Assembly (NCBI RefSeq): GCF_026240095.1
Contig: NZ_JAPIVG010000004.1
Coordinates: forward strand, 372,001 to 436,000
From: Pedobacter sandarakinus
Lineage (GTDB): Bacteria; Bacteroidota; Bacteroidia; Sphingobacteriales; Sphingobacteriaceae
DNA: 64,000 nucleotides
Reading direction: 5' to 3'
A program made the position numbers and the translations under genes. The stretch's first letter is position 1. Each line of letters opens with the position of its first letter. A model generated the notes under the pieces. It was not told the origin of the DNA. It was given only the letters and a program-made list of their open reading frames with translations, and ran no database searches. This document shows, one piece after another, positions 16,369 to 24,540 of the stretch.

Positions 16369-17419
16369 CCACAAACAGCCTTGGCTAAACACTGCATGGA
16401 GTGACTTGTTGTTCATTCTCGCTCCTGCTTTCTTGTCACTTTTGTTGGTATTTATGTTTCCAGCACAGTTTCAGCACACTATAGATATTCCTTTGGTATA
16501 TTGGGTGTTTTTAATTGTGTTTATAGATGTTGCGCATGTTTACAGCACCCTTTATCGAACATACTTCAATATTAGTACCCTGAAACAACAGCGCACACTA
16601 TTATTATTAATTCCAGTAATATGCTACATTAGTGGTGTGTTCGTCTATAAGTTCGATGCACTTTGGTTCTGGAGGATACTAGCCTACTTAGCGGTTTACC
16701 ATTTCGTGCGGCAGCAATACGGTTTTATGCGTTTATATACCCGCAACGAGGACAGCTCAAAACTTATTCACTTTATAGATAAAACTGCCATCTATGTAGC
16801 AACACTATATCCATTACTATTTTGGCACCTCAATAGTTCCAGAAATTTTAACTGGTTCATTGCCGGGGACTTTCTTAACTTTCAAAACGAGCCTCTACTT
16901 CAAATGGCAAAATGGCTATATGTTGCTGTTATCTTAGCTTATTTAACCAAAGAAGTCATTTCAGTCTATCGCCAAAAATGGCTTAACATTCCCCGGAACC
17001 TACTAATTTTTGGCACCTTTCTTTCTTGGTACTTTGGTATTGTTTATTTTAATGGAGATATGGCCTTTACCACGCTGAATGTACTTTCTCATGGCATCCC
17101 GTACATGGCGCTGATTTGGTTTTTCGAAAAGAAAAAATATCAGTCTGGAAAAAGAAACTCCAAGTTAATGAAATTATCATTTGGCCGTTATGGATTAATC
17201 ATCTTCTTCATTGTCTTGGTTGCACTGGCCTATGTTGAAGAAGGTTTTTGGGATGGCTTTATATGGCAAGAACATCAGGCAGTTTTCAAACCATTTGCCA
17301 ACTTACCGCGCATCAGCAGCCAAGAGCTCCTCTCCTTAATCATTCCGCTACTTGCACTTCCACAAGCAACGCATTACGTACTGGATGGCTTTATCTGGAA
17401 AGCCAAAAACAAATTTTAA
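16355..17419 (+). CDS. Polytopic membrane protein of the polyamine-like operon
   Basis: 354 residues with about nine to ten hydrophobic helices. Conserved-looking histidines occur in helix ends (IDVAHVYSTLYRTY, AVYHFVRQQYGFMRLY, VLSHGIPYMALIW and QATHYVLDGFIW), a pattern seen in membrane enzymes with metal or lipid chemistry. I do not recognise a named family. Its start lies 14 nt inside the FAD gene, so it is translationally coupled to it. Confidence 0.7.
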   Translation: MLNLNHKQPWLNTAWSDLLFILAPAFLSLLLVFMFPAQFQHTIDIPLVYWVFLIVFIDVAHVYSTLYRTYFNISTLKQQRTLLLLIPVICYISGVFVYKFDALWFWRILAYLAVYHFVRQQYGFMRLYTRNEDSSKLIHFIDKTAIYVATLYPLLFWHLNSSRNFNWFIAGDFLNFQNEPLLQMAKWLYVAVILAYLTKEVISVYRQKWLNIPRNLLIFGTFLSWYFGIVYFNGDMAFTTLNVLSHGIPYMALIWFFEKKKYQSGKRNSKLMKLSFGRYGLIIFFIVLVALAYVEEGFWDGFIWQEHQAVFKPFANLPRISSQELLSLIIPLLALPQATHYVLDGFIWKAKNKF

Positions 17420-17471
17420 AAAACTATAAAAACCTTCTTATCGTAAATCATATTAACCAATTCACGTTATT

Positions 17472-17975
17472 ATGAAAGCGATATGCGCCCTTTTCCTGAT
17501 GTTATTTAGTTTTTTGCCTGCAGAAAAAAATACACCAGTTGCCAGGTTAGATTTAAAAAAATACTCCGGAACCTGGTATTCCCTATATTCTATTCCTACC
17601 ATTTTTGATAAGGGAAGCAGAGAGACCACTACAAAGTATACGCTTAACAAAGATGGATATTACGATGTATTAACTACCTACAAAAAACCAAATGATGAAA
17701 AGGTTTATTCAAGAAACTCGAAAATGTTTCCTTCAGAAGATGGCGATCGTGGAGAATTACAAGCACAATTCATTTGGCCAATAAAAATTGATTATTGGGT
17801 TATTGAACTTGCCGATGACTACTCTTACGTTGTAGTTGGTCATCCTGATCATAAATTTTTATTTATTATGAGTCGTAGCCAGACAATGCCAAAAAAAACC
17901 CACGATGAAATCGTGTCTCGTTGCAAAGCTAAAGGTTACGATGTTGCCAAACTAACAGCACAATTTAAAGGCTAG
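17472..17975 (+). CDS. Lipocalin family protein
   Basis: 167 residues. A signal peptide (residues 1-17) is followed by the lipocalin first-strand motif [14 protein letters not shown] (G-x-W-Y) and later blocks [27 protein letters not shown] and IMSRSQTM, matching the bacterial Blc subgroup. Such lipocalins bind fatty acids or lysophospholipids in the envelope. The gene lies 52 bp after the polytopic membrane gene, so it may end the polyamine-like operon. Its TAG stop lies in a CTAG shared with the convergent gene. Confidence 0.88.
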   Translation: MKAICALFLMLFSFLPAEKNTPVARLDLKKYSGTWYSLYSIPTIFDKGSRETTTKYTLNKDGYYDVLTTYKKPNDEKVYSRNSKMFPSEDGDRGELQAQFIWPIKIDYWVIELADDYSYVVVGHPDHKFLFIMSRSQTMPKKTHDEIVSRCKAKGYDVAKLTAQFKG

Positions 17976-18373
17976 TTCGAAGCAATCTTTTCCGCTCTTT
18001 TTGTGCTGAAGAGCAGAAACAAAATCCCTACTAGCAACACAATCCATCCCCATTGAAAATGAACGACTTTACCAATAAGTTTATTGGCGAAACCGTACTT
18101 AGTATAGTTATTCTTGGTAAAAAAGACGGCCGCGAGAGATAAAACATACCAAATGGCCATTGCTACACTCATAAAACGCACAGCACCGGCCTTTCTAATA
18201 AACAGAAATAGCACCAGAATAGCTATCATGATATAAGTAATAAAAAACAATCTTGCATCAGATTGATATAGATTCCAGTTACCTTTCAAAGGCACTTTCA
18301 AGATAGGGCAAAAGCCAGCGATGGCACAAAGAATAATCCCCAATAAGGCCCTGAATTTATTTAAAATCAACAT
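17972..18373 (-). CDS. Four-helix membrane protein, unknown function
   Basis: 133 residues from the ATG at 18373; a TTG four codons upstream is less likely. Four hydrophobic helices are separated by short loops ([17 protein letters not shown] between helices 1 and 2). No recognised domain. Convergent with the lipocalin gene: both stop codons are read from the same CTAG tetranucleotide at 17972-17975. Confidence 0.65.
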   Translation of the reverse strand: MLILNKFRALLGIILCAIAGFCPILKVPLKGNWNLYQSDARLFFITYIMIAILVLFLFIRKAGAVRFMSVAMAIWYVLSLAAVFFTKNNYTKYGFANKLIGKVVHFQWGWIVLLVGILFLLFSTKRAEKIASN

Positions 18374-18443
18374 GGAATTAAGCAATTTATATTTTTTAGA
18401 AACAGTTTAAAATAGACCCCTGCAATAAGTTACAAATGTAGCG

Positions 18444-18779
18444 CTACTTTCCTTCAGTAATACCCATTTTCTCGGCAAAATGCGCACAGTAATCGCGTAG
18501 ATCTTCCACAATTAAAGTTTCGTTAGTAGCTTTTAAAAAGCTATCGCCCATAGTTTGTAAGGTTTCATAGAAAAAACGCTTCATCTCGTCCACAGGCATA
18601 TCTTTCGTCCACAAATCGATTTTTAGCGTGTTCTGGTAGTTATGGTCCCATACCGATAAAAACATGGCTTTGGCAGGCACCTTATCGCTATTTTTTGCGT
18701 CGCTACTTTCCCAAAGAATACTATCTGGATTATTTCCTTCGTCTAACTCAACTGTTAGTTTTATTTCCGCTGTCTTCAT
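18444..18779 (-). CDS. gldC: Gliding motility protein GldC
   Basis: 111 residues, cytoplasmic, matching GldC: start AEIKLTVELDEGNNPDSILWESSDA, here broken at residues 4-28, then LSVWDHNYQNTLKIDLWTKDMPVDEMKRFF and a C-terminal HFAEKMGI. GldC is restricted to Bacteroidota and was first linked to gliding in Flavobacterium; its chemistry is unknown. It is found also in non-gliding species, so it does not prove motility. It sits alone with a 109-bp gap upstream. Confidence 0.9.
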   Translation of the reverse strand: MKTAEIKLTVELDEGNNPDSILWESSDAKNSDKVPAKAMFLSVWDHNYQNTLKIDLWTKDMPVDEMKRFFYETLQTMGDSFLKATNETLIVEDLRDYCAHFAEKMGITEGK

Positions 18780-18888
18780 ATTATCTTTTTTTGAGCGAAG
18801 CGCTCACCCAATTCCTGGCTGCAAAGATGCTTATTTTTTGGTTTGCTTAAGCTGCCAGAATCGATGTTGAACAATTTTTACGATTATA

Positions 18889-19161
18889 TTACGAGAGCCG
18901 CTGAATAATTAGAATGAGCACCGCAGTAATAACGATAAAAATACATTCCACCAACCAAATGCGTTTCAGGTCTTTTAACGTGTACCTAAAAACCAAGTCG
19001 GTAATAAACGTTACTAAAATGAGACAACTTAATATAAGCAGGTAAAACCCACTCATATCTATCTGCTTCGGTGCTAGGTTTTGTTTAGTTAGAAGATGGT
19101 ATGAAACCAAACCTAAACTAGCTGCACCAATAATGTTCAAAGGGGTAATCCTTAAAGTCAT
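18889..19161 (-). CDS. Small membrane protein downstream of the DEAD-box helicase
   Basis: 90 residues with three hydrophobic segments (about 8-23, 38-57 and 67-87). No recognised family. It starts 2 nt after the helicase stop codon, so it is very likely co-transcribed and translationally coupled with it. Confidence 0.6.
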   Translation of the reverse strand: MTLRITPLNIIGAASLGLVSYHLLTKQNLAPKQIDMSGFYLLILSCLILVTFITDLVFRYTLKDLKRIWLVECIFIVITAVLILIIQRLS

Positions 19162-19163
19162 TA

Positions 19164-20507
19164 CTATTTCTTATCAAATTTTTTACCTTTTTTAAACGAC
19201 TTAATTTGCTTTCCTGCTTTGGCTTTGGCTTTTTCCCTCACTTTCTTTTCTATTGCCGCAGCATGTTTTTTCTCATGGAAAGCACCCTTAAAGTCCGGAT
19301 CTTCCTTTCTTTTTTGCATATCAATCTCCCGAGCAATATGCTGGCGTTCCTCGTAAGGTGTTTCATCAATATAAACACCTTCGGGTATTTCTGCCACTGG
19401 GATGTATTGGCGAATCAGTTTCTCAATTTTACGGATGTAATATTTCTCGGCATCGGTAGCAAAAGTTATGGCATCGCCTTTGGCAAAAGCCCTGCCCGTA
19501 CGCCCAATTCTATGCACATAATCTTCAATAATAATGGGTACATCGAAATTAATTACATGGCTCACATCGCTTACATCTATCCCTCTACTGGCCACATCCG
19601 TAGCTACCAAAACCCTAATATTTCCTTCTTTAAAGCTGTTAATAGAATTTATCCTGGTGTTTTGTCCTTTGTTTGCGTGAATTACCCGAACATTTTCGGC
19701 ACCATAACGCCGTTCAATAAAGCTAAAAATATTATCGGCTACCGTTTTTGTTTTGCAAAAAATGATCAGACGATTAAAAGTCTCATCATTTTTCAACAGG
19801 TGTTGCAATAAATTTATTTTGGTTTTAAAATTCGGAACGTAATACAAGGTTTGGGTAACGTTTGCGGCTGGGGTAGCTTGTTGCGAAGCTTCAATGACTA
19901 CCGGATTTTTTAAAAAATCACCAGCTATTTTCTGTACCAAATCGCTCATGGTAGCCGAAAACAATAAGTTCTGACGCTTCCTCGGTACAATTTCCAAGAT
20001 ACGATGTATCGAGCCAATAAAGCCCATATCCATCATTTTATCGGCTTCATCGAGGACCAGAAATTTTAAGCTTTGGGTATTAATATCTCCTGCCAAATAC
20101 AAATCTAAAAACCGTCCGGGCGTTGCAATTAAAATATCAATGCCCTTTGCAATCTGTTCCTTCTGTGTTTTCGGTCCAATGCCTCCAAAAATCACCAGCG
20201 AACGCAAATCAGTATATGTAGAGAAAAGCTTCACTTGCTCTGCAATCTGCATGGCCAGCTCCCGGGTTGGCGACAAAATCAATGCCCTGGGGTTTTCGCC
20301 CTGTGCATATTTCAGCTGCATTAAAATCGGCAAAACAAAAGCAGCGGTTTTACCTGTTCCCGTTTCCGCGATACCGAAAATATCCTGACCAGATAGTACA
20401 GGAGCAATTGCTTTTTCTTGTATCGGCGTGGCAACGGTATAACCTGCATCGGCAACTGCATTTAAAATCTGCCTGTTTAACTTAAATTCTTCGAACGATT
20501 TTGCCAT
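19164..20507 (-). CDS. DEAD-box RNA helicase (RhlE-like)
   Basis: 447 residues from the ATG at 20507; a TTG three codons upstream falls inside the promoter box and is rejected. All helicase motifs are visible: Q-motif region TPIQEKAI, Walker A AETGTGKT, PTRELAMQ, GGIGPKTQ, TPGRFLDL, LVLDEADKMMDMGF, LFSATMS, RVIHANKGQNTR, ATDVASRGIDV and HRIGRTGRA. The C-terminus is a lysine-rich tail typical of RhlE-type helicases in this phylum, which unwind RNA in ribosome assembly or mRNA decay. Confidence 0.94.
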   Translation of the reverse strand: MAKSFEEFKLNRQILNAVADAGYTVATPIQEKAIAPVLSGQDIFGIAETGTGKTAAFVLPILMQLKYAQGENPRALILSPTRELAMQIAEQVKLFSTYTDLRSLVIFGGIGPKTQKEQIAKGIDILIATPGRFLDLYLAGDINTQSLKFLVLDEADKMMDMGFIGSIHRILEIVPRKRQNLLFSATMSDLVQKIAGDFLKNPVVIEASQQATPAANVTQTLYYVPNFKTKINLLQHLLKNDETFNRLIIFCKTKTVADNIFSFIERRYGAENVRVIHANKGQNTRINSINSFKEGNIRVLVATDVASRGIDVSDVSHVINFDVPIIIEDYVHRIGRTGRAFAKGDAITFATDAEKYYIRKIEKLIRQYIPVAEIPEGVYIDETPYEERQHIAREIDMQKRKEDPDFKGAFHEKKHAAAIEKKVREKAKAKAGKQIKSFKKGKKFDKK

Positions 20508-20513
20508 AGCCCA

Positions 20514-20521
20514 CAAAGATA
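20514..20521 (-). promoter_or_regulatory. -7 promoter box for the DEAD-box helicase
   Basis: Minus-strand TATCTTTG, 6 nt before the helicase ATG at 20507, again predicting an almost leaderless mRNA. It also rules against translation starting at the TTG at 20516. Confidence 0.55.
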
Positions 20522-20640
20522 GTGATTAAGGTTGAGGGTTTGAAGGCGTAAGATAGTGGCTTTAAACCCCATTTCTAAATTTAGCGTCTTCTTCAGGAGA
20601 ATTAATTGTAAAGCAATTCCACTAATGCTTAGGTTTGGGT

Positions 20641-20731
20641 AGTCCTGCTATCGTTCCAATCTTTTTGTCAATGTTTGTACAAGTATGTTATAGACTTGCA
20701 CACAAAAAGGATTTCCACTTTATCAGGTTTA
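20641..20731 (+). repeat. Dispersed intergenic repeat, copy E
   Basis: Starts AGTCCTGCTATCGTTCCAAT and ends GGATTTCCACTTTATCAG plus GTTTA. An inner inverted repeat AATC-TTTTTGT / ACAAAAAGGATT frames a 31-nt centre. The 397-bp gap between the helicase and pyrC contains this repeat, a short tandem repeat and the pyrC promoter, and no gene. Confidence 0.78.
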
Positions 20732-20784
20732 TTTAACTCAAAACAGCAACATCAAACTTAATTCGCACCTTTCATCCGTTTAAC

Positions 20785-20884
20785 CTTTATACTTTATACT
20801 CATTACTTTATACTTTTTACTTTAAACTTTCTACTTTAAACTTTATACTTTCTACTTTATACTTTTTACTTTAAACTTTTTACT
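20785..20884 (+). repeat. AT-rich degenerate tandem repeat upstream of pyrC
   Basis: About five imperfect copies of a 20-21 bp unit of the form TTTATACTTTYTACTTTAAAC cover these 100 bp. It is built of the shorter word ACTTT(A/T)(T/A)A. It ends just before the pyrC promoter box. It does not encode a protein. Confidence 0.8.
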
Positions 20885-20891
20885 AAAACAC

Positions 20892-20899
20892 TACCTTTG
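20892..20899 (+). promoter_or_regulatory. -7 promoter box for pyrC
   Basis: TACCTTTG fits TAnnTTTG and ends 5 nt before the pyrC ATG at 20905, so the mRNA probably starts at or next to the start codon. Confidence 0.55.
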
Positions 20900-20904
20900 A
20901 AACC

Positions 20905-22239
20905 ATGAATACTTACCTGATAAAAGCCGCAACACTTGTTAATGAAGGAGAAAAAATCGTTGCCGATGTATTAATCAAAGATGGATTTATAGCTAAGATT
21001 GGTCATAATCTTACTGCTACTGGTGCAGAAGAAATTAATGCAGAAGGATTGTATCTTTTACCAGGAATGATCGATGATCAGGTTCATTTTCGTGAGCCAG
21101 GGCTAACTCATAAAGCAGATATTTTTACCGAAAGCATGGCTGCCGTAGCTGGAGGAATCACATCCTTCATGGAAATGCCCAATACCGTACCCAATACCTT
21201 AACGCAAGAGTTACTTGCTGATAAATACCAAATTGCTTCAGAAACCTCTTTAGCCAACTATTCATTTTACATGGGCGCAAGTAACGATAACATTGAAGAG
21301 GTTTTAAAAACCAACCCGAAAAATGTTTGTGGCATAAAGGTATTTATGGGATCCTCAACCGGAAATATGTTGGTTGATAACGAAAAAACTTTAGAAAACA
21401 TATTTAGTAAAGCACCCATATTGGTAGCTACCCATTGCGAAGACGAAGCCACCATTCGCCAGAACCTTGCAGACTTTAAAACCAAGTACGGCGAAGCGCT
21501 AACCATCGAGATGCATCCGCTCATTCGAAGTGCAGAAGCTTGTTATAAATCATCATCGTTAGCGGTAGAACTGGCCAAAAGCTACAAAACACGTTTGCAT
21601 ATTTTGCACATATCTACCGCGAAGGAAATTGCACTTTTTGATAATAGTATTCCATTAAAAGATAAAAAAATTACCGCCGAAGCGTGTGTACATCACCTTT
21701 GGTTTAACGATCAGGATTACGCAGCGAAAGGCAATTTTATTAAATGGAACCCCGCGGTAAAAACTGCTGAAGACCAAAACGGAATTTTGGCGGGTGTTTT
21801 AAACGACCAGATCGACGTAATTGCTACCGACCACGCCCCGCATACTTTAGAAGAGAAAAACCAACCATATACCCAAGCTCCTTCTGGCGGACCATTGGTA
21901 CAACATGCTTTACCTGCCCTATTAGAAATGCATTTGCAAGGAAAAATTTCTCTGGAAAAAATAGTGGAAAAGACTGCTCATAACTTGGCCATTTGTTTTG
22001 ATATCGAAAAACGGGGATTTATTAGAGAGGGCTATTGGGCAGATTTAGTATTGGTTGACTTGAATGATGCCTGGAAAGTAACCAAATTAAATAACTTTTA
22101 TAAGTGTGGTTGGAGCCCTTTTGATGGAGATACTTTTCAAGCCAGCATTACGCATACATTTGTATCAGGCAATTTGGCGTACCATAAAGGCAGGTTTACA
22201 ACCGACCAAATTGGGCAAAGGCTAACATTTGCGAGATAA
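20905..22239 (+). CDS. pyrC: Dihydroorotase
   Basis: 444-residue amidohydrolase that cyclises carbamoyl-aspartate to dihydroorotate in pyrimidine synthesis. The metal site DDQVHFREPG (family form D-x-H-x-H/R) is near residue 57 with the second block MEMPNTVPNT; the metal-bridging region and late HIS residues VATHCEDE, HILHIST and ATDHAPHT are intact. The length and the ATDHAPH block fit the class I (multidomain/PyrC-1) type. In the first metal motif the second position is Gln and the third His (Q-V-H-F-R), as in other Bacteroidota dihydroorotases. Confidence 0.94.
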   Translation: MNTYLIKAATLVNEGEKIVADVLIKDGFIAKIGHNLTATGAEEINAEGLYLLPGMIDDQVHFREPGLTHKADIFTESMAAVAGGITSFMEMPNTVPNTLTQELLADKYQIASETSLANYSFYMGASNDNIEEVLKTNPKNVCGIKVFMGSSTGNMLVDNEKTLENIFSKAPILVATHCEDEATIRQNLADFKTKYGEALTIEMHPLIRSAEACYKSSSLAVELAKSYKTRLHILHISTAKEIALFDNSIPLKDKKITAEACVHHLWFNDQDYAAKGNFIKWNPAVKTAEDQNGILAGVLNDQIDVIATDHAPHTLEEKNQPYTQAPSGGPLVQHALPALLEMHLQGKISLEKIVEKTAHNLAICFDIEKRGFIREGYWADLVLVDLNDAWKVTKLNNFYKCGWSPFDGDTFQASITHTFVSGNLAYHKGRFTTDQIGQRLTFAR

Positions 22240-22269
22240 CAACAATTGTAAAATAATAATTTTTTAATC

Positions 22270-22646
22270 TTGGACACCCTTTCTCCTCCAATAGAAACAC
22301 GTACCACAAAGCAACTTCTCTTGATTGCGGGTAACCCCGAAGAGTGGACTCAAGAGGCGCTTTTTCAAGCGCTAGAAGCGTTGAAGGCTCGAGGTGTTAC
22401 GGAGGAGCAAATAAAACAAGCTAAATATTCACATAAAAAAAACTTAAACTTAGAGACCTGAGAAAGGCGAAAGAATCTTATTCAATCTTAGAATCTGTTG
22501 TTAACCCCTGTGCAACTCTTTTCGAGGTACTGATTTCTTGGGAACTGAGGAAAGACGGCTTTGAAACAAAGGCAAATCAACAAGTTTGGTTAAGACCAAT
22601 ATTTATACTTTTAATAATTATTTTAATTGTTGCTATGCTATTCTAA
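22270..22646 (+). CDS. Hypothetical membrane protein with an apparent -1 frameshift at an A8 run
   Basis: Two adjoining frames read as one protein. The first (22270-22461, TTG start, MDTLSPPIETRTTKQLLL) has an acidic N-terminal helical unit. It reaches a run of eight A at 22435-22442 inside a slippery A-AAA-AAC and then stops. In the -1 frame the reading continues as KLRDLRKAKESYSILESVVN, through WELRKDGFETKANQQVWLRP, to one C-terminal helix ending at 22646, right before the next ATG. The joined product is about 125 residues. It may be a decayed gene, a sequence error, or a slippage-dependent gene. Bacteroidota proteins with similar N-terminal units exist, but I cannot name the family. Confidence 0.55.
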
Positions 22647-23714
22647 ATGCGAAAAACGAAACCTATTTTTTTTAAGTTTTTAGCGCTATTTGGTCTAGCG
22701 CTTTTAATTTTTCTGTTCGGTCTGTTCCCAATGGCCGTAAAAAAATACTATTCATTAGGTTTTTATCCCTTAATATCCTCAGCGCTGAGGTTCATTTCAT
22801 CTAGTTGTCCATTTGCAGTAGGCGACATTGTGTACGCCCTGTTAATAGGCTTTGTGCTTTATAAAATCATAAGATTCATTAAAAAACGCAGAGCACTAAA
22901 AAAGGAAGACCGGTTTATTGTACCAATTCAAATTTTAAATTTTTTCCTAATCCTGTATATCGTCTTCAAAATGGTTTGGGGTCTAAATTATAGTCGGCCT
23001 AGCATAAGCGAAGAATTAGGCATAGCCAATGAAAAATACAGTGTAAAAGAACTGGTTCTGTTGGGCGATTATTTCGTTAAAAAAACCAATGGCTTAAAGG
23101 TAATGCAGCGTAGCGTTCCCCCCTATCTCATCCATGAATTAAAACAAAAATCTGCCGCTGCCTACCTGTTGCAAGCCAAACAAAATGCGCTATTCCGATA
23201 TGCAAATCCATGTTTAAAATCAGTTTCGATTCCCTATTTAGTTAGTAAAGCTGGCATAGAAGGTTATTATGCACCGTTAACCGGAGAAGCAAATATGAAT
23301 ATGAAACTCCCCGATTTTGTTAAACCTTATGTTTCGTGCCACGAAATTGCACACCAACTCGGTATTGCTTATGAAGATGAAGCCAACTTATTGGGTTACT
23401 TAACAGCAAGTAATAGCCCCGATGTGAGTTACCAATATGCAGCTAATTACGAAATGTTAAGGTACATCCTGTTCGAAATCAGAATGAAATCTCCAGACGA
23501 TTATAAATTGCTGCACGATCGTTTACTGCCTCAGGTTTTAGCAGATTTTAAAGCTGAAAAAGAGTTCTGGCGTAAATATAATGGCGAAATGTTTGGCTAC
23601 ATGGATGCAGCTTTTGATCGTTTTCTAAAACTGAATAACCAACCGAAAGGCATAGACAGTTATCAAGATATTGTAATCTGGCTGTGGAACATACACAAAA
23701 GTGAGTTACAATAA
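22647..23714 (+). CDS. DUF3810 membrane metallopeptidase-like protein
   Basis: 355 residues. Three N-terminal hydrophobic helices (about 9-30, 57-76, 93-112) are followed by a soluble domain with the zincin motif SCHEIAHQLGIAYEDEAN. His232, Glu233 and His236 form HExxH, and Glu243 or Glu245 can be the third ligand. The family DUF3810 is widespread in Bacteroidota and is often called a zinc-dependent peptidase, but its target is unknown. Its ATG directly follows the end of the frameshifted gene, so the two are likely translationally coupled. Confidence 0.88.
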   Translation: MRKTKPIFFKFLALFGLALLIFLFGLFPMAVKKYYSLGFYPLISSALRFISSSCPFAVGDIVYALLIGFVLYKIIRFIKKRRALKKEDRFIVPIQILNFFLILYIVFKMVWGLNYSRPSISEELGIANEKYSVKELVLLGDYFVKKTNGLKVMQRSVPPYLIHELKQKSAAAYLLQAKQNALFRYANPCLKSVSIPYLVSKAGIEGYYAPLTGEANMNMKLPDFVKPYVSCHEIAHQLGIAYEDEANLLGYLTASNSPDVSYQYAANYEMLRYILFEIRMKSPDDYKLLHDRLLPQVLADFKAEKEFWRKYNGEMFGYMDAAFDRFLKLNNQPKGIDSYQDIVIWLWNIHKSELQ

Positions 23715-23804
23715 AAAGTAAAACGAAGAACGAAGAATTTAAAAACCTACAACTTAAAACGGAAAACTTATGAGGTAGAACGTAAAACCTACAACATAAA
23801 AGTA

Positions 23805-24386
23805 CTAACCATGTATCGCCTCTTTTGTTCCGAAACTTTGTATTAACTCACCTTCAAAATCCAACCATTCTTTCCAACGTTTATCTACATCAACATCGGT
23901 GCTGTATTTACGGGCAAAGTTTAGAAACGTGGTGTAATGCCCAGCTTCAGAAACCATTAATTCATGGTAGAATTTGGCCAGTTCGGCGTCTTTAATATTC
24001 AATGAAAGTACACGGAAACGTTCACAACTCCTGGCCTCGATCATAGCTGCAAATAAAAGCCTATCGATAAAAGCCTGGTTTCTGCTGCCATCTTTTTTAC
24101 TAAACTTCACTAAACGGCCAACGTAATCATCTTTCCGCTCACGACTCAAAGTATACCCGCGTTGTTTAATAATGTCGATAACCATTTGAAAATGTTGCAT
24201 CTCTTCAATGGCAATGGCGGTAAGTTCATCAACTAAATCTTGATGCTCAGAATTTTGTGTAATTAAAGTAATCGCATTCGATGCAGCTTTTTGCTCGCAC
24301 CAGGCATGGTCAGATAAAATTTCTTCGAGATTAGATTCAGCAATATTTGCCCAGCGTGGGTCTGTTAACAATTTTAAGCCTAACAT
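23805..24386 (-). CDS. miaE: tRNA-(ms2io6A)-hydroxylase
   Basis: 193-residue ferritin-like di-iron protein that hydroxylates the isopentenyl group of modified A37 in tRNA. Di-iron ligands are in helical blocks IAIEEMQHFQMV, IEARSCERF and SEAGHYTTFL (E-x-x-H repeated). The start WANIAESNLEEILSDHAWCEQKAA is typical. A TAATTTTG box lies upstream at 24414-24407. Downstream are degenerate A-rich direct repeats, not a gene. Confidence 0.92.
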   Translation of the reverse strand: MLGLKLLTDPRWANIAESNLEEILSDHAWCEQKAASNAITLITQNSEHQDLVDELTAIAIEEMQHFQMVIDIIKQRGYTLSRERKDDYVGRLVKFSKKDGSRNQAFIDRLLFAAMIEARSCERFRVLSLNIKDAELAKFYHELMVSEAGHYTTFLNFARKYSTDVDVDKRWKEWLDFEGELIQSFGTKEAIHG

Positions 24387-24406
24387 TTACGATTTTTGTT
24401 GAACGG

Positions 24407-24414
24407 CAAAATTA
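24407..24414 (-). promoter_or_regulatory. -7 promoter box for miaE
   Basis: Minus-strand TAATTTTG, 20 nt before the miaE ATG. Confidence 0.45.
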
Positions 24415-24540
24415 AGAATATTTAAGATAGGTTTGTATTCACCAAACATTAAATACGATTACGGAATAATGATTATAGTTATTCAAAATCATATCAGTCT
24501 TCGGAAGCAAAAAAAAAGCGCTTATTTTGCATATAAATAA

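Noticed and set aside
19206..19811. 201-residue frame antisense to the DEAD-box helicase
   Set aside because: Shadow of the helicase; no start context and no recognisable domain.
20785..20884. CRISPR-like array
   Set aside because: Units are contiguous AT-rich tandem repeats without unique spacers, and no cas genes are near.
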